Positions 53,901 to 64,000 of a stretch of 64,000 nucleotides of DNA are shown here, one piece after another. Made by a program: the position numbers and the translations under genes. Below the pieces are notes generated by a model. That model had not been told where the DNA came from. It saw nothing but the letters and a program-made list of their open reading frames with translations, and made no database searches. The stretch is from assembly GCA_015956445.1 (NCBI GenBank), contig WIUZ02000028.1, positions 106,750 to 170,749 on the forward strand, written 5' to 3'. The stretch's first letter is position 1, and every line of letters starts with the position of its first letter. The DNA is from Thelephora terrestris. Taxonomy: Eukaryota; Basidiomycota; Agaricomycetes; Thelephorales; Thelephoraceae.

Positions 53901-55290
53901 CAGCGCCGTTTGGATCGAGCTCAGACTTGGGTTGTAGATGTGTAGTCAACTTTGCGAAGTACTGAAGCAAAAGATGCAGCAAATAAGAGGCAGTTAGCAC
54001 ACGGTGCGAGAGGTAGAGGGGGAAGAATCGTACCCCACGTTTCAAGAGAGTGCAGCGGAGCAGCGGCGCTATCATGAGTGGTCCAGGCGGCCGTATCGTG
54101 CAGAAACACGTCCAAAAGCAACAACGGACCTCCCAAAGATATCGAGTAGAAGGAAATATATGATAGACAAAGGAGGTGCCGGAAGAGACCTTAGGACAAG
54201 GGTGCGAGGAAGGGTGGGCAAAGAAGCGCCGGGTCACGAACTCGGACTCTAACATTTTTGATGACCATCACTGCCAGCGACGCTCGTCGGAAAGTACCTG
54301 ACTCATCCCACTGGGGGCAAGGGGGTACTTACCCAGTGGATACATTGTGAGTTCATTGTGGGTTTTGAAACCATTTGCCCAGTCGTTACCCACCAGGTAC
54401 TTTTTGGGTACTTTTCAAAATATACCCATCAATTCACCCGGATTTTACCCACTGGGTACATGGTGGGTACTTTGTAAAAGTACCCACTCAGGAACCCAGT
54501 GGGTATTTTTTGAGCGAAACCTCTGGGTTCTTTCACAATTTACTTTCCAATATGCCCATCACAAACCTGAGCCACTCATTGAGAGTTCTTTCATAAAGTG
54601 CCCACTGATCTGATCACAATGTACTCAACCAGATACTCAATGGGTTCTTTGAGAGTTTTTGGTAAAATTGAGCCACACTGTTAGTTCTTTGTGAGTTCTT
54701 TGAAAAAAACCCACTAGGTACATTTTGATCAGATCAGTGGGTATTTTGTGAAAGAACTCTCAATGAGTGGCTCAGGTTTGTGATGGGCATATTGGAAAGT
54801 AAATTGTGAAAGAACCCAGGGGTTTCGCTCAAAAAATACCCACTGGGTTCCTGAGTGGGTACTTTTACAAAGTACCCACCATGTACCCAATGGGTAAAAT
54901 CCGGGCGAATTGATGGGTATCTCTCAAAAAGTGCCCAAAAAGTACCTAGTGGGTAATGACTGGGCAAATGGTTTCAAAACCCACAATGAACTCACAATGT
55001 ACCCACTGGGTAAGTACCCCCTTGCCCCCAGTGTCCTCAAGAATGGACCGATCCTCTCCAAAGGATCCCTATCCGTATTGGGGTGAGTTTTCGATCCCAT
55101 ACCATCCTCATCCATGTCCATCTCCGAGCTTCGAGCTTCACCAGTCGCCCGCCGACTTTCGAACCTAGAGGGAGCGGGGTCGACCCCCCAGTCAGGATTT
55201 TGAAAAGGCGAAGGATTGTCGATTATTAGCTGATCAACCATTCTCCAGGGAATGGGTCTGGATGGGTAGAGTTTTCGGAAGCACTGCAAA
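53900..55290 (-). pseudogene. Gene fragment R (minus), interrupted by FB7 and cut upstream by the KDZ element
   Basis: An exon begins after a TTTTGCAG acceptor at about 55284: CFRKLYPSRPIPWRMVDQLI, then PSPFQNPDWGVDP and an acidic MDMDEDGMG run ending PFLR. FB7 splits this exon; removal of FB7 with one TCC copy gives PFLRMSQ followed by a GTACTT donor. Further exons probably include SEFVTRRFFAHPSSH (about 54245-54185) and LLLLDVFLHDTAAWTTHDSA (about 54135-54040). No start codon exon is left, probably replaced by the KDZ transposon. The family is not recognised and the exon series is tentative. Confidence 0.35.
54309..55033. mobile_element. FB7: foldback CACTGGGGGC element, 725 bp
   Basis: Exact TCC duplications (54306-54308 and 55034-55036). 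It is nearly the same as FB1 along its whole length. Both arms carry TACCCACTGGGTA motifs. It interrupts a coding exon of fragment R. Confidence 0.93.
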
Positions 55291-55787
55291 ACAATCGGGA
55301 GGTGCGTTCATAATAGGGCAATCCTTTTCCTTATACTCATTCGTTGTTTGAACAGAGCCCCGGGCACTCCCGGTTCTGTCCCACTCCCATTTTTTGCGTC
55401 ATGCACAAACGTCGGGCGGAAGATCCCAAGGAAGCTCGTAAAAGAAAGAAAGGCACGACGTACTCCATTGCCACACTTGACCCGCCCAACAGCTCCAAGC
55501 GTCCTGTGGAGAATATTCGCGTTTGGGATGTCTCAACTTCTGAACAAACAGGACGCGTCTCGGCAACCAGGCGGATTGTGATGCATCAGCACAAGGGGGC
55601 TCCAGACCAACCTGAAGAACAAACCACGGGCAAGGGGGATGAAGGAGGTGGAGAGGCTCACGTTGAGGAGGCTGGTACCCTCGCAGACTCGGAATCCTCT
55701 CCTGAGATGGAAAAACCGCCTCAGAGGCGACAGCGCGCGAAGAAGGCTTCCAAGAGCAAGGGAAATGACAGTGTAAGTGAACCAAAG

Positions 55788-58171
55788 TGTCAGGCCGACG
55801 CGACCTCTACAGTTCAATAACACTCTTGTTATCCAAACCTATCACTTCAGGGACCAAACACACAGTTATAGCCCTGTTGCAAACCCAGGGATATCGGAAG
55901 TCTCTTCACAGACTAGATTGGAAGAGGGGAGAAAGGAGACAAGGGTCTTCAGGCACTCTTGCTCTAAGCACACAGCAGTAGAGGTCACGGAGAGTCTGAT
56001 GATAACAAATCTAAGGAGTACAGGCTAAACTACTCTGAGTATATATACTACTTAGATTTGTGACGTGACAGTGACATGTAACTACACTAATGATACAAAC
56101 ACAGACAAACATGGTCCGTGCACAGCACTGCATGGTCTGTGCGTTACGTGGTGACTAATGCTACAAATTATCAGCTGATAAACGAAAGTGTGGCGGCCAA
56201 TAGCAATTTGAGAGCATTACAAAGCATTTTACAAAGCATGACGTATCCTGAGAATGTTCGGAAGGAATGTGGGTATGGCTGACTAACAGCCAATGGCAAA
56301 AGGGGAGCATATGACTAAGAAATAGGGGCACACGATGTCACGTGGGTCATGCGCAGTAAACAATAGAAAGGATGACTCAACTCCTGAGTCGTGGAAGGGG
56401 CGTGGCTTTTGGTATATAACCAAAGGGGGTTGGATGACTGGTCTTCCAACAAATCCTCCTTTGTTACTCACAACCAATATGCCTCGTGCTCAAACTCGTG
56501 TTCCTACCCGTCGCTCTACTTCCTACTCTCCTGTTCAGGAGAGTAATTACAACATTGATCGTTTCTCTCACGCTCGTCGTGATGTCTCTCGTCCTTATCC
56601 TTCTTTGGGGAACGTTATGGACCGTACCAACACCGCCGACCCTAATGAGGGTTTTACCAACTTAGGTTCTGGATGCCGGTTGACATTTTTGACATGTCTG
56701 CTGACGTTCCGTTTTAGGTTTCAGGGATTTCATCCAGGCTTCTCGCAGGGTGTCTCGGCGCAAGTTGGCGCGTATCGAGACGAACCCTTATGCGACCGAA
56801 CTCCTTAATAGGGGTGTCAAGTTCGTTACCGAGACCAACGAGACCTTCAACTCTGTGTTGGAGGCCAGCGTTATCCATACGGGTAACATTGGGTCTATGT
56901 TGATGGATGAGATCGCTCATGTTAATAAGCGTGTGGATGGTCGTCGGGATGAGATCGAGAACCTGGAGAAGGACGTTGCCGTGTTGCAAGATTGGATGAT
57001 GAAGACAGACGATGCCGCTAAGAAGCAGGCGGCTGATCTTGACATGTTGAAGGTAAATGTGGGGTCGGGAGATGATTGATTTCTCTAACCCAACATTTCC
57101 TTTAGGGAGAGATGATCACGTTGAAGGACTTGATCCAGAGCCTGGTTGATCATACTGGGAGACTGGAAGACAATAAGGTACGGGGGCTGGGATTGAAGAT
57201 AATTGCTTTCCTCTAACCCTGTTCCTTTAGGTTCGTCTTACTCGTCGTGTCTCCGAGTTGACCGGAGAAGTCCGGGATCTCCAGAGGAGGTGTAATGAGC
57301 CAGAGGTCCGAGTCGAAGAAGAAGAGCCGGAGGTTCCACATCGGGCCGGGTCACCGATAATTCCCAATCGGGCTGAGTCGCCGCCCGCTCGTTTGTTGGT
57401 CCGTCACGAGAACAGGTTGGTTCCCATTGATGATGAGGTCATTGAGATCGGGAGCGACGAATTCTATCAGAACGTAGGAGTTGTCCGTAGGGATACTCCT
57501 CGTCCTGAGTTCGTGTCTACTCCTTGGGGTAGTCGTCGTCAATGGCCTGCCCTGGAGTATGATCCGAACTCTGACACGGAGCTTCCAGATTATGATGACT
57601 TGTCGGATGTGGACCCAAACGAGATCAGGGAGCAGAACTGGTTAAATGAGGAGTTGGTGAGATCGGCCTTGGAAGTAGTACAAAGGATTCGCAGAGATAT
57701 TGATTAGATAACTCTTTGTACTGTGACTTCCTTGGAATTAATCTTCTATCTTGTTTATTGTGTATGATCCATGAGTCGTAAAGCATAATGGTTTTCGTAA
57801 GTCCAATCCAAGGGTCAGATTAATAAGTCGGTTGACTTCTGCGAGAGGTCAACGCGCAACACTTATTAATACATCCCTTGTTGTCGGTAGCCTGAATATC
57901 TACTAGTCGTCCAGGGGCAACGGAGGGCCAGGTAGGGGGAATCTTCATATGAAGGTTCACCGGTACATGTTCACGTATTATACCTCGGGTCTTCTGGGGT
58001 ATCTTGACTAGTAGCACGTTCCACGTATTGGACTTTGAATCGTTAAGCATAGGGCATATGGCATAATAAACAGTTTACCGCCGTGTTTAGGGCAGGGCAC
58101 CAACTGACTTAGTGGTGATGAGGCGTTTAAATGAAAGGAAATAAAAGGGGGTAAACGGCGAAATCATCACA
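55788..58171 (+). mobile_element. E2: E element, 2384 bp, inside intron 1 of the KDZ gene
   Basis: Exact CAAAG duplications (55783-55787 and 58172-58176). Starts TGTCAGGCCGACG and ends AATCATCACA. Same boundaries as E1. It sits 15 bp after the GTAAGT donor of a would-be 60-nt intron and leaves both splice sites intact, in the same orientation as the KDZ gene. Confidence 0.95.
56479..57707 (+). CDS. E gene, copy 2: spliced coiled-coil/acidic protein, 356 aa, intact
   Basis: Exons 56479-56665, 56718-57052, 57106-57177 and 57231-57707 (1071 nt, no stop). Compared with copy 1 it has ten fewer codons in the acidic tail (missing the PYAEFVPDSE segment) and a few more at the start. Intron positions and phases are the same as in copy 1. 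In intron 1, an A element-like TTTTAG acceptor replaces TTTCAG. Two intact copies with in-phase indels suggest that the protein is maintained by selection and that transposition was recent. Confidence 0.85.
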
Positions 58172-61100
58172 CAAAGCACTCGCACCTCTTCGCCCCCTTT
58201 GCTCACTCGTTCCCAGGTCATGATGGAACAATGGCTCCAATACCGCTCAGTCGTCCTGGATGAATTTCTCCGCCTCGACAGCCTGGGTGACGCACTGGGT
58301 GGCTCTCAGCCATGTGCAAATTGTTCGAACGCCCCGGCACAGTTCAGGTGCAAGGACTGTTTTGGAGACACTATGCGCTGCTCGGCATGTACCCTCTCAT
58401 CCCACCTGAACCTCCCCCTCCACAGGCTTCAGGTATGTCAGACGTACTGTACCGCTCTGACTCGTGCTGAATTCGCGCAAGTTGTGGAATGGTGGTTTTT
58501 TCGAGAGCGCAACCCTAGAAGGTCTTGGGCTTATCATCAACCTCGGTCACGACACCAACACCTGTCCCGTTAACCCGGAAACCCGACTGATCACCGTGAT
58601 TGATCTCTCTGGCTATCATTTTGTCCGCATCCGTTTTTGCACGTGCTCCCAAAGTTCATTCCTTGAACCTTTCCGTCAGTTACTGAGGGTTCGTTGGTAC
58701 CCGGCATCAATACTTAGACCTAAGACTGTCTTCACATTCGATCTTTTGGACACATATCACAAGATATCTCTACAGGGAAAGCTTAACCTTTACAACTTTT
58801 ACACCATGATCATGCAGAAGACAGACAACTGTGGACGTTTGGATGTTAAGGTGAGTTTGTTTGGATGTAATTCCTACTACGTCGCTCATAGTCATCGACA
58901 GTACAGGTACCACGAGATCTCACGGTGCGCCCGGCAATGGCGCCATCTCAAGGATATCAAACGCGGCGCAGCTGGCCACACCTCCACAACGGTTGATGAC
59001 CTTGGTGACGGGGCTCTCGCAATCGAGTGCCCAGCGTGTCCACACCCAGGGCAAAATCTACCTCCAGGCTGGGAAAATGCAACGGAAGACAAAGTGTATG
59101 TACTTCCGTTGTTTGTTATACCACCTTCCCCAATGACGACCCATTCTAGATGGCTGTACAGTCTTTTCATTGCGATAGATGCAAACTTTAGGCTCAAGCT
59201 AAAGTCTCGCGGTATAAAAGACCCAGAGCTTGGGTCTGGATTGGCCTACTTCGTGAATGCTTCCAAGTTTGATGAGCACCTCGGTGATCGTGTTAACGAG
59301 GATACGGTGAGTACTTCCAATGTATTTACTGTGTATTTTCGTCGTTGGACTGAGGCTCCACACGCCGATAGATTGAGACCTGCGGCACAGAATTCCATGC
59401 CGTCAACCAGGCGAACTCGAAGTACTCAAGGGACTTTACCGTGTCTGGGGTGGGTGCCGTGGTTTGTCGCCATGGTTTTGTCCGCAAGAATGGGGTCGTT
59501 GATTTTCAAAAAGGAGAGAGGTGAGTCACTGCAATTTCGCTGTACGCCCCTGCATCTAACAGCTTGCGCAAGGTTCGTGAACATGGATTACATTTTTCTG
59601 TCCACTGTGAAAGACGAAGAAGTCAAGATCATCAAAATTTCCTACGATATTGCATGCCGTTGGTCCATCAAGCTTCGTCAGAGGATCCAAGGATATTCTG
59701 AGGAACTCCAGTTTCCTGAGGACAAGTTTATGCTGGAGTTCTTCATACCAAAGTTCCACCTCCCGGCACATGGCTCGAGCTGTCACACGAAGTACTCTTT
59801 CAACTACCGACCAGGCGTTGGCCGCACCCATGGGGAAAACATTGAGTCTGGGTGGGCCCACACCAACCCAGCAGCTGTTTCGACACGAGAGATGGGCGCC
59901 GGTGCACGACATTCAGCACTCGATGGGCATTGGGGTGGCTGGAATTGGCGCAAGATCATCGGGTTTGGTACGGTTTTCCACATTATCCGAAACCACCCTA
60001 CGCGACCACTGCTATTGAAAAACATACGCAAGGCCGTTGGCATGGCGAGAAAGTGTGAGGAGGCTTGTTGAGATTTTGAAGAACACAGGCCCCCTGCTGT
60101 GATACACGAATGGAAGACAATGAAGCTGAGGTGGGAGGAGGACCCTTCCCAGCCAGACCCATATCAATTGGTCGAGAAGGGTAAGTTGGACGTCCAACTC
60201 ATTCCAACCGCCCGAACGCTCCTGACTCTGGGCCTTGTAGCCTCAAAATTCAATTCCATGAAGTGGAAACTTTCAGAGGCCAAAGTGTCCGATCCTAAGT
60301 CCAGGAATATGGCCCCACACAAACTTTCCCCCCTCTCCTTTGTTCGCATGGGTCTCGAGATTGAGGACCAGCAGTACGTGTTACTTTTCCTCCGGTATAG
60401 TCGATAGACCTTGACTTTCATCCCTGCCCTTACAGGCAGCAAGTTGTCGCGCATCTGATGTCCAAGGTACAACGAACCGACCCACAAAAACTGGAAATCC
60501 AAGAGCGCAGGAACATCCTTGCACGACAGATCAACTTGTGGAGGACAGCCCAAATCATATACATGCCCCAGGTATCTGATTATCTAGCTGGAGAACGAGA
60601 CCTCCCTGTTTTGGATGACCACGAATTCGATGACTCGAAACCGGAACTCTGGCAGCTTTTCCTCCCCTCTCAACTCTCTGAGGACGACCGATCGTCGTGT
60701 CACGAGGGTATCGCAGAGATGGAACGCGCTCTTTGCCTGGCCCAAGTTCAAGACAACTTAGTGGACCTGAGGCATCTCCGACGGACTCTCCGAAGCTTGA
60801 GAACTTACTTCAGGTCCAATGTAGTCAGAGAGGGTCAGAAAACCAGACGAAGTCAAGGGCTGCTGAATCTGGGATCTCCGTTCGGATAGGCCAAACAGTG
60901 CATCGCTACCGCCTTGCCTATGCCGCACTACTTTCCTTGGATCCAACAGGGGATTGGCGCGACGAGTATCTTGAGCTGGCTGACAAGGACAATCGTGGGC
61001 CGGGGAAGGAGGTGGAGGAACAAGGTGTTGGGGATGGTTGTTACTCAATGTCTTGGATCTGGAGAGGTTCTGTTGGGGCACTTCAGCACGAAGCCAATCT

Positions 61101-61689
61101 TCCCGAGCAGGAGGTGAATGAGACCGTTCGTCATGAGTGGATGACATGCAGGGCGAGAGCCGATCGCTGGACAGAAGAGGCAGACCTACTCCAGGAAGAG
61201 ATGCGCCGAGTTGTCGCGTTTCTCGAGTGGAAATCGACGTGGTGGAGCAACAAAGTTGGATCCCGCCTTGGTTCTACTGCACCTGACATTCAGCACGGAA
61301 TTGACGGCTATGCTCGCAAACAGGCAAACACATATCACAAGCTGGCAATCTCTCTCACCAAGAAGTGGATACCTCACCTCCTCGCGTTGGAACTTGACGT
61401 CTCATGGGCAAAAACCTACCCCTGGGCTGCCGAGATGGCCTCCCCAGCAGCGCGGTGGCTGTTGGGCTTATTGAACCCCCACGAGAACTCTTTGTCAGGT
61501 GGTCTGTCTGCTTCGGGCGACCTGAACAATACCACTCCTTGTGGTCAACAAGATCTCGTCATCAACCCGACCGGCTCCGACAACAGCAGTGGAGATGAGA
61601 GCGACGGCGGGGACCTTCTGGTAATTGGTGATCACGATGAGGGAGAGAGTAGTGACGGGGCAGGAATAGGTTTCAGCTACGATGATTAG

Positions 61690-61850
61690 TATATGTCTTG
61701 ATGGTTGGCAAGTAGTTTTTTTTCCGGTCCGAGTCTTTTGAACACGTGTGCGCACTTTTGTCTCAACCAATATATTTCCCTTGCACACTGATAGATACGA
61801 GAGCTTGCTTAACTACGTGAAGCGTGGGGGGGCTTAGTTGGGGTAAGTAA
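61690..61850. other. KDZ 3' flank
   Basis: Short sequence after the KDZ stop codon. No inverted terminal repeat could be identified here by eye. Confidence 0.3.
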
Positions 61851-64000
61851 AGGGGGAAAATGTACTTGATGATGAGTGCGTGGATAAGCGTCGGCGACAA
61901 AAGGGAATGGAGGGTGATGGGGTTTCCCCATGCTCAGCTGAGTGCGGGAGGAATGCTATCGAAGTATACTACGGAAGGGAGGCAGGGTATGTGGGGTATG
62001 GGGTGCGGTCGTGCGGTCAGATTGGCTCATGGAGATGGGGAGGAAGCGCCACCGTGGCCACAGATTGAACCTTGTGCTTCCGTGACCTGCCACCCGAACG
62101 ACAGCGATACTTCCGTTAATGCGGGGCAAGGCCGGATTGGCGGAACGGTCTGAGACTTGGGTCGTCCGATGGGGGAACAGAGACGGGGGGACAGGAAGTG
62201 GTAGTGGTTGTGTCAGCTTGAGGGAATCTTGGTGAACGCTGGGGGAGGGGTTTGCCATAGAATGAGAGATGTTCGCCTAGATGGCGCAATCGGGGTGGCG
62301 ATGACCGAGGGGCGAGGAGGGAATGGCTTGAAGGGAGCCAATAACTCAATCGGGCCCATGTTGAGGACTGTCAGGATCCACGAGGAACGGTTACACGATG
62401 ATTCATTCAAGTGGATTTCATTTTGAGGACTCACAGAATAAGCGGGAATGCGGTGTCGCATCCGGGCATGGCGGGTGGCGGGGGAGTGACTAAAAGGTGG
62501 GGATGAGTCGGGAGCGAGTGAGCATTCGTCGACCACAAAAATTTGTGGCCCTACAGAGTGTGCGGGAGAGGGGGTTGGTTGTCGCTCATACTCACGATAT
62601 ATTGTTGAGAGGCAACAAAAAAAGGGATTTCCGGGCAGAGCAGGAGGAGAGAGAAACCAAACGAGGAGAGGCGGCCACTCAAGTACTCACGAAGGAATGC
62701 GATAAAGGAAAGGACGAGGGAAAGCGGATTGCTCAAAAAGGGAGGAGGGGGTTGCGCGCAAGGGAAAGGGTGGCCGATGGAATTGCGATGCCAATGGGGC
62801 GTACGAGGGAGCAGAGAACAACTGCTGCTTGTCGTGGTGCACAACGAGAGACAGAATGAGTGGAAAGGGAACAGCTCACCCGGCTGGGTGTCGGGGGCTG
62901 GCTCGCGGCACCAACGTCCGATGAAGGAGAGGGGAGGGTAGCTAGATAAACGCTTACACATCTTGTTCCCCGTCTTCTGATGTCCTGTTACTCATATCAG
63001 GCCGTATCTGCTATCGACATCGGATGCGTGGAGAGTGCTAGTGAGCTATGGCAGACCAATCATAATCTAAACGAGTGAGGTTTGTCCATTGTGGAATATG
63101 ACGAAAGACAAAATGACTGAAAAGGGAAGGGAATTATGGGCAAAACAGAAAGAAAGTGTGGGTTGAGAAAGGCGGTATCGAGAAAGCACCCGAGAGGGTT
63201 TTAGAGGGTGCTCGTTGTAGAGAGTGCTAAGATACAGAATGGGAGCAAAGAGGGATGAAGTATACAGCACAGCGCAATGAGAAGGCAGGGACCGGGAGAG
63301 TGGACCAGTGTTGAATGTTCGTTGAGCGCTTGAGCGTTCAAGAACATTGACCAATCGGCGCGCAAGGAAATTTGGGGAGGCATTCCCACGCAACGGCACC
63401 CGATGGGAGGAACTCGAGCACGAGGGAAGGGGGGTTGCCGAAATGGGCAGGGGAGAACGCAAGCAAAGGATAGCATCAACCGATCCGGTTGCACGTTGGC
63501 GGAGGGCCCAGGAGGGTGGTGGAGAGCTGCTGCTCATTCTAAGAGGCATGTGGGAGGACGAGTGCCCGTGGTGGCGGTGAAACGAGCGAGAGGGCGGTAT
63601 GCATGCTAGAACCGCCAACAAGTGGAGTTATGGCGTTGAAAAGCACCCGAGGGGGTAGGGAAAGCCGTTGTTGGCTGGGAGTACGATAGGGTGCGAGACG
63701 GACGAAAACGGAATGAGAGCTACCAAGGAATGAAGGGAGTGATATGCTTCTAAATGGGTGGAGGGATGAGATTTACCGCCCGGAGCGGGAAGGCCACAGG
63801 GATCGGAGGACGTAATCTGGCACTGACCAATTAGCACGCAGTGTCTACGGAATGGGCGGGAGGCTTGGGAAAGGTCTTTCCTTACCGGGAGAGTGGCGAG
63901 GGAAGGGCGCCACCATGTGAGAAAAAGGACGCGCGTTTCGGGAAAGTGTTGACCAGTGACGTTGCGGCGTTTACGAAGTATCTGAGGGCGGCAGGGGAGG
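61851..64000 (-). repeat. Diverged satellite array 2, inverted relative to array 1
   Basis: The reverse complement contains the same motifs as 42029-44180: for example GACACTGCGTGCTAATTGGT followed by a CAGTGCCAGATTACG-like stretch (63835-63785) matches the unit at 43209-43250. AACGCCGCAACGTCACTGGT at the window end matches 43112. Identity by eye is about three quarters. Long reading frames here are considered artefacts of low stop density. The array continues past the window end. Confidence 0.6.

Larger units (their letters stand above)
55401..61689 (+). pseudogene. KDZ transposase with CxC2-type cysteine cluster, decayed
   Basis: Exons 55401-55772, 58217-58432, 58482-58850, 58902-59095, 59150-59306, 59372-59520 and 59573 on, then about 60181-60240 and 60375-60436 removed as introns. 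Exon 1 is basic (MHKRRAEDPKEARKRKK). Exon 2 carries the cysteine cluster CANC, CKDC, CSAC with two following His, then GFFESATLEGLGLIINLGHD, the CxC2 region. Exon 5 has LFIAIDANFRLKLKSRGIKD, the conserved catalytic Asp motif of KDZ; next come ETCGTEFHAVNQAN, SGVGAVVCRHGF and SYDIACRWSIKL. KDZ elements are cut-and-paste DNA transposons of fungi. An in-frame TGA at 60069-60071 (after EEAC, before DFEEHRPP) and a frameshift in an AAAA run near 60841 interrupt the C-terminal third, so this copy is probably not functional. Intron 1 holds element E2. Terminal repeats of the element were not found. Confidence 0.85.

Overview
The window is nuclear DNA from a basidiomycete fungus, most likely an Agaricomycete. 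Genes are split by many 50-70 nt introns with GT..AG ends and CTRAY-like branch points. A KDZ transposase with the CxC2 cysteine cluster, degenerate F-box genes of a typical mushroom type and a DASH-complex DUO1 gene all point the same way. No bacterial operon, ribosomal RNA or convincing tRNA was seen. The order or species cannot be fixed from the sequence alone. All splice models here were worked out by hand: reading frame, splice signals and copy-to-copy comparison.

Layout. 1-3.9 kb: one giant palindrome with telomere-like AACCT repeats. 3.9-16.7 kb: a nest of mobile elements inside a zinc-cluster gene (gene Z, minus strand, 15450 to 7103). 16.7-21.3 kb: gene T (minus), cut by a second palindrome. 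21.9-30.1 kb: gene Q (plus), cut near its end by two A elements that carry two further foldback elements. 30.6-39.8 kb: the most gene-like stretch (genes K, L, a decayed F-box array, membrane protein M, DUO1, truncated gene N). 39.8-42.0 kb: a truncated A element. 42.0-44.2 kb: a diverged satellite. 44.4-51.6 kb: zinc-cluster gene J, large gene H and viroplasmin-domain gene P. 54-61.7 kb: gene fragment R and a decayed KDZ transposase whose first intron holds an E element. 61.8-64.0 kb: the same satellite as at 42-44 kb, in the opposite orientation.

The most unusual content is two related kinds of mobile element, called here A (about 2.9 kb, five copies or fragments) and E (about 2.4 kb, two copies with exact 5-bp target duplications). 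Both begin TGTCAG and end in ACA, have no long terminal repeats, and carry one spliced gene for a coiled-coil protein. I see no transposase, integrase, reverse transcriptase or recombinase motif in either. Both genes contain nearly the same about 50-nt intron in the same phase although the surrounding exons look unrelated. The E gene is fully open in both copies.

A second system is a set of foldback elements (FB1-FB7) with CACTGGGG/CCCCAGTG termini. Six of them show exact 3-bp target duplications, as expected of non-autonomous CACTA-type transposons. Insertions often lie in introns (FB3, FB5, A copy a, E2), so the host or element gene could still be spliced. The nesting order can be read base by base: copy a entered an intron of gene Z, then E1 and FB2'' entered copy a.
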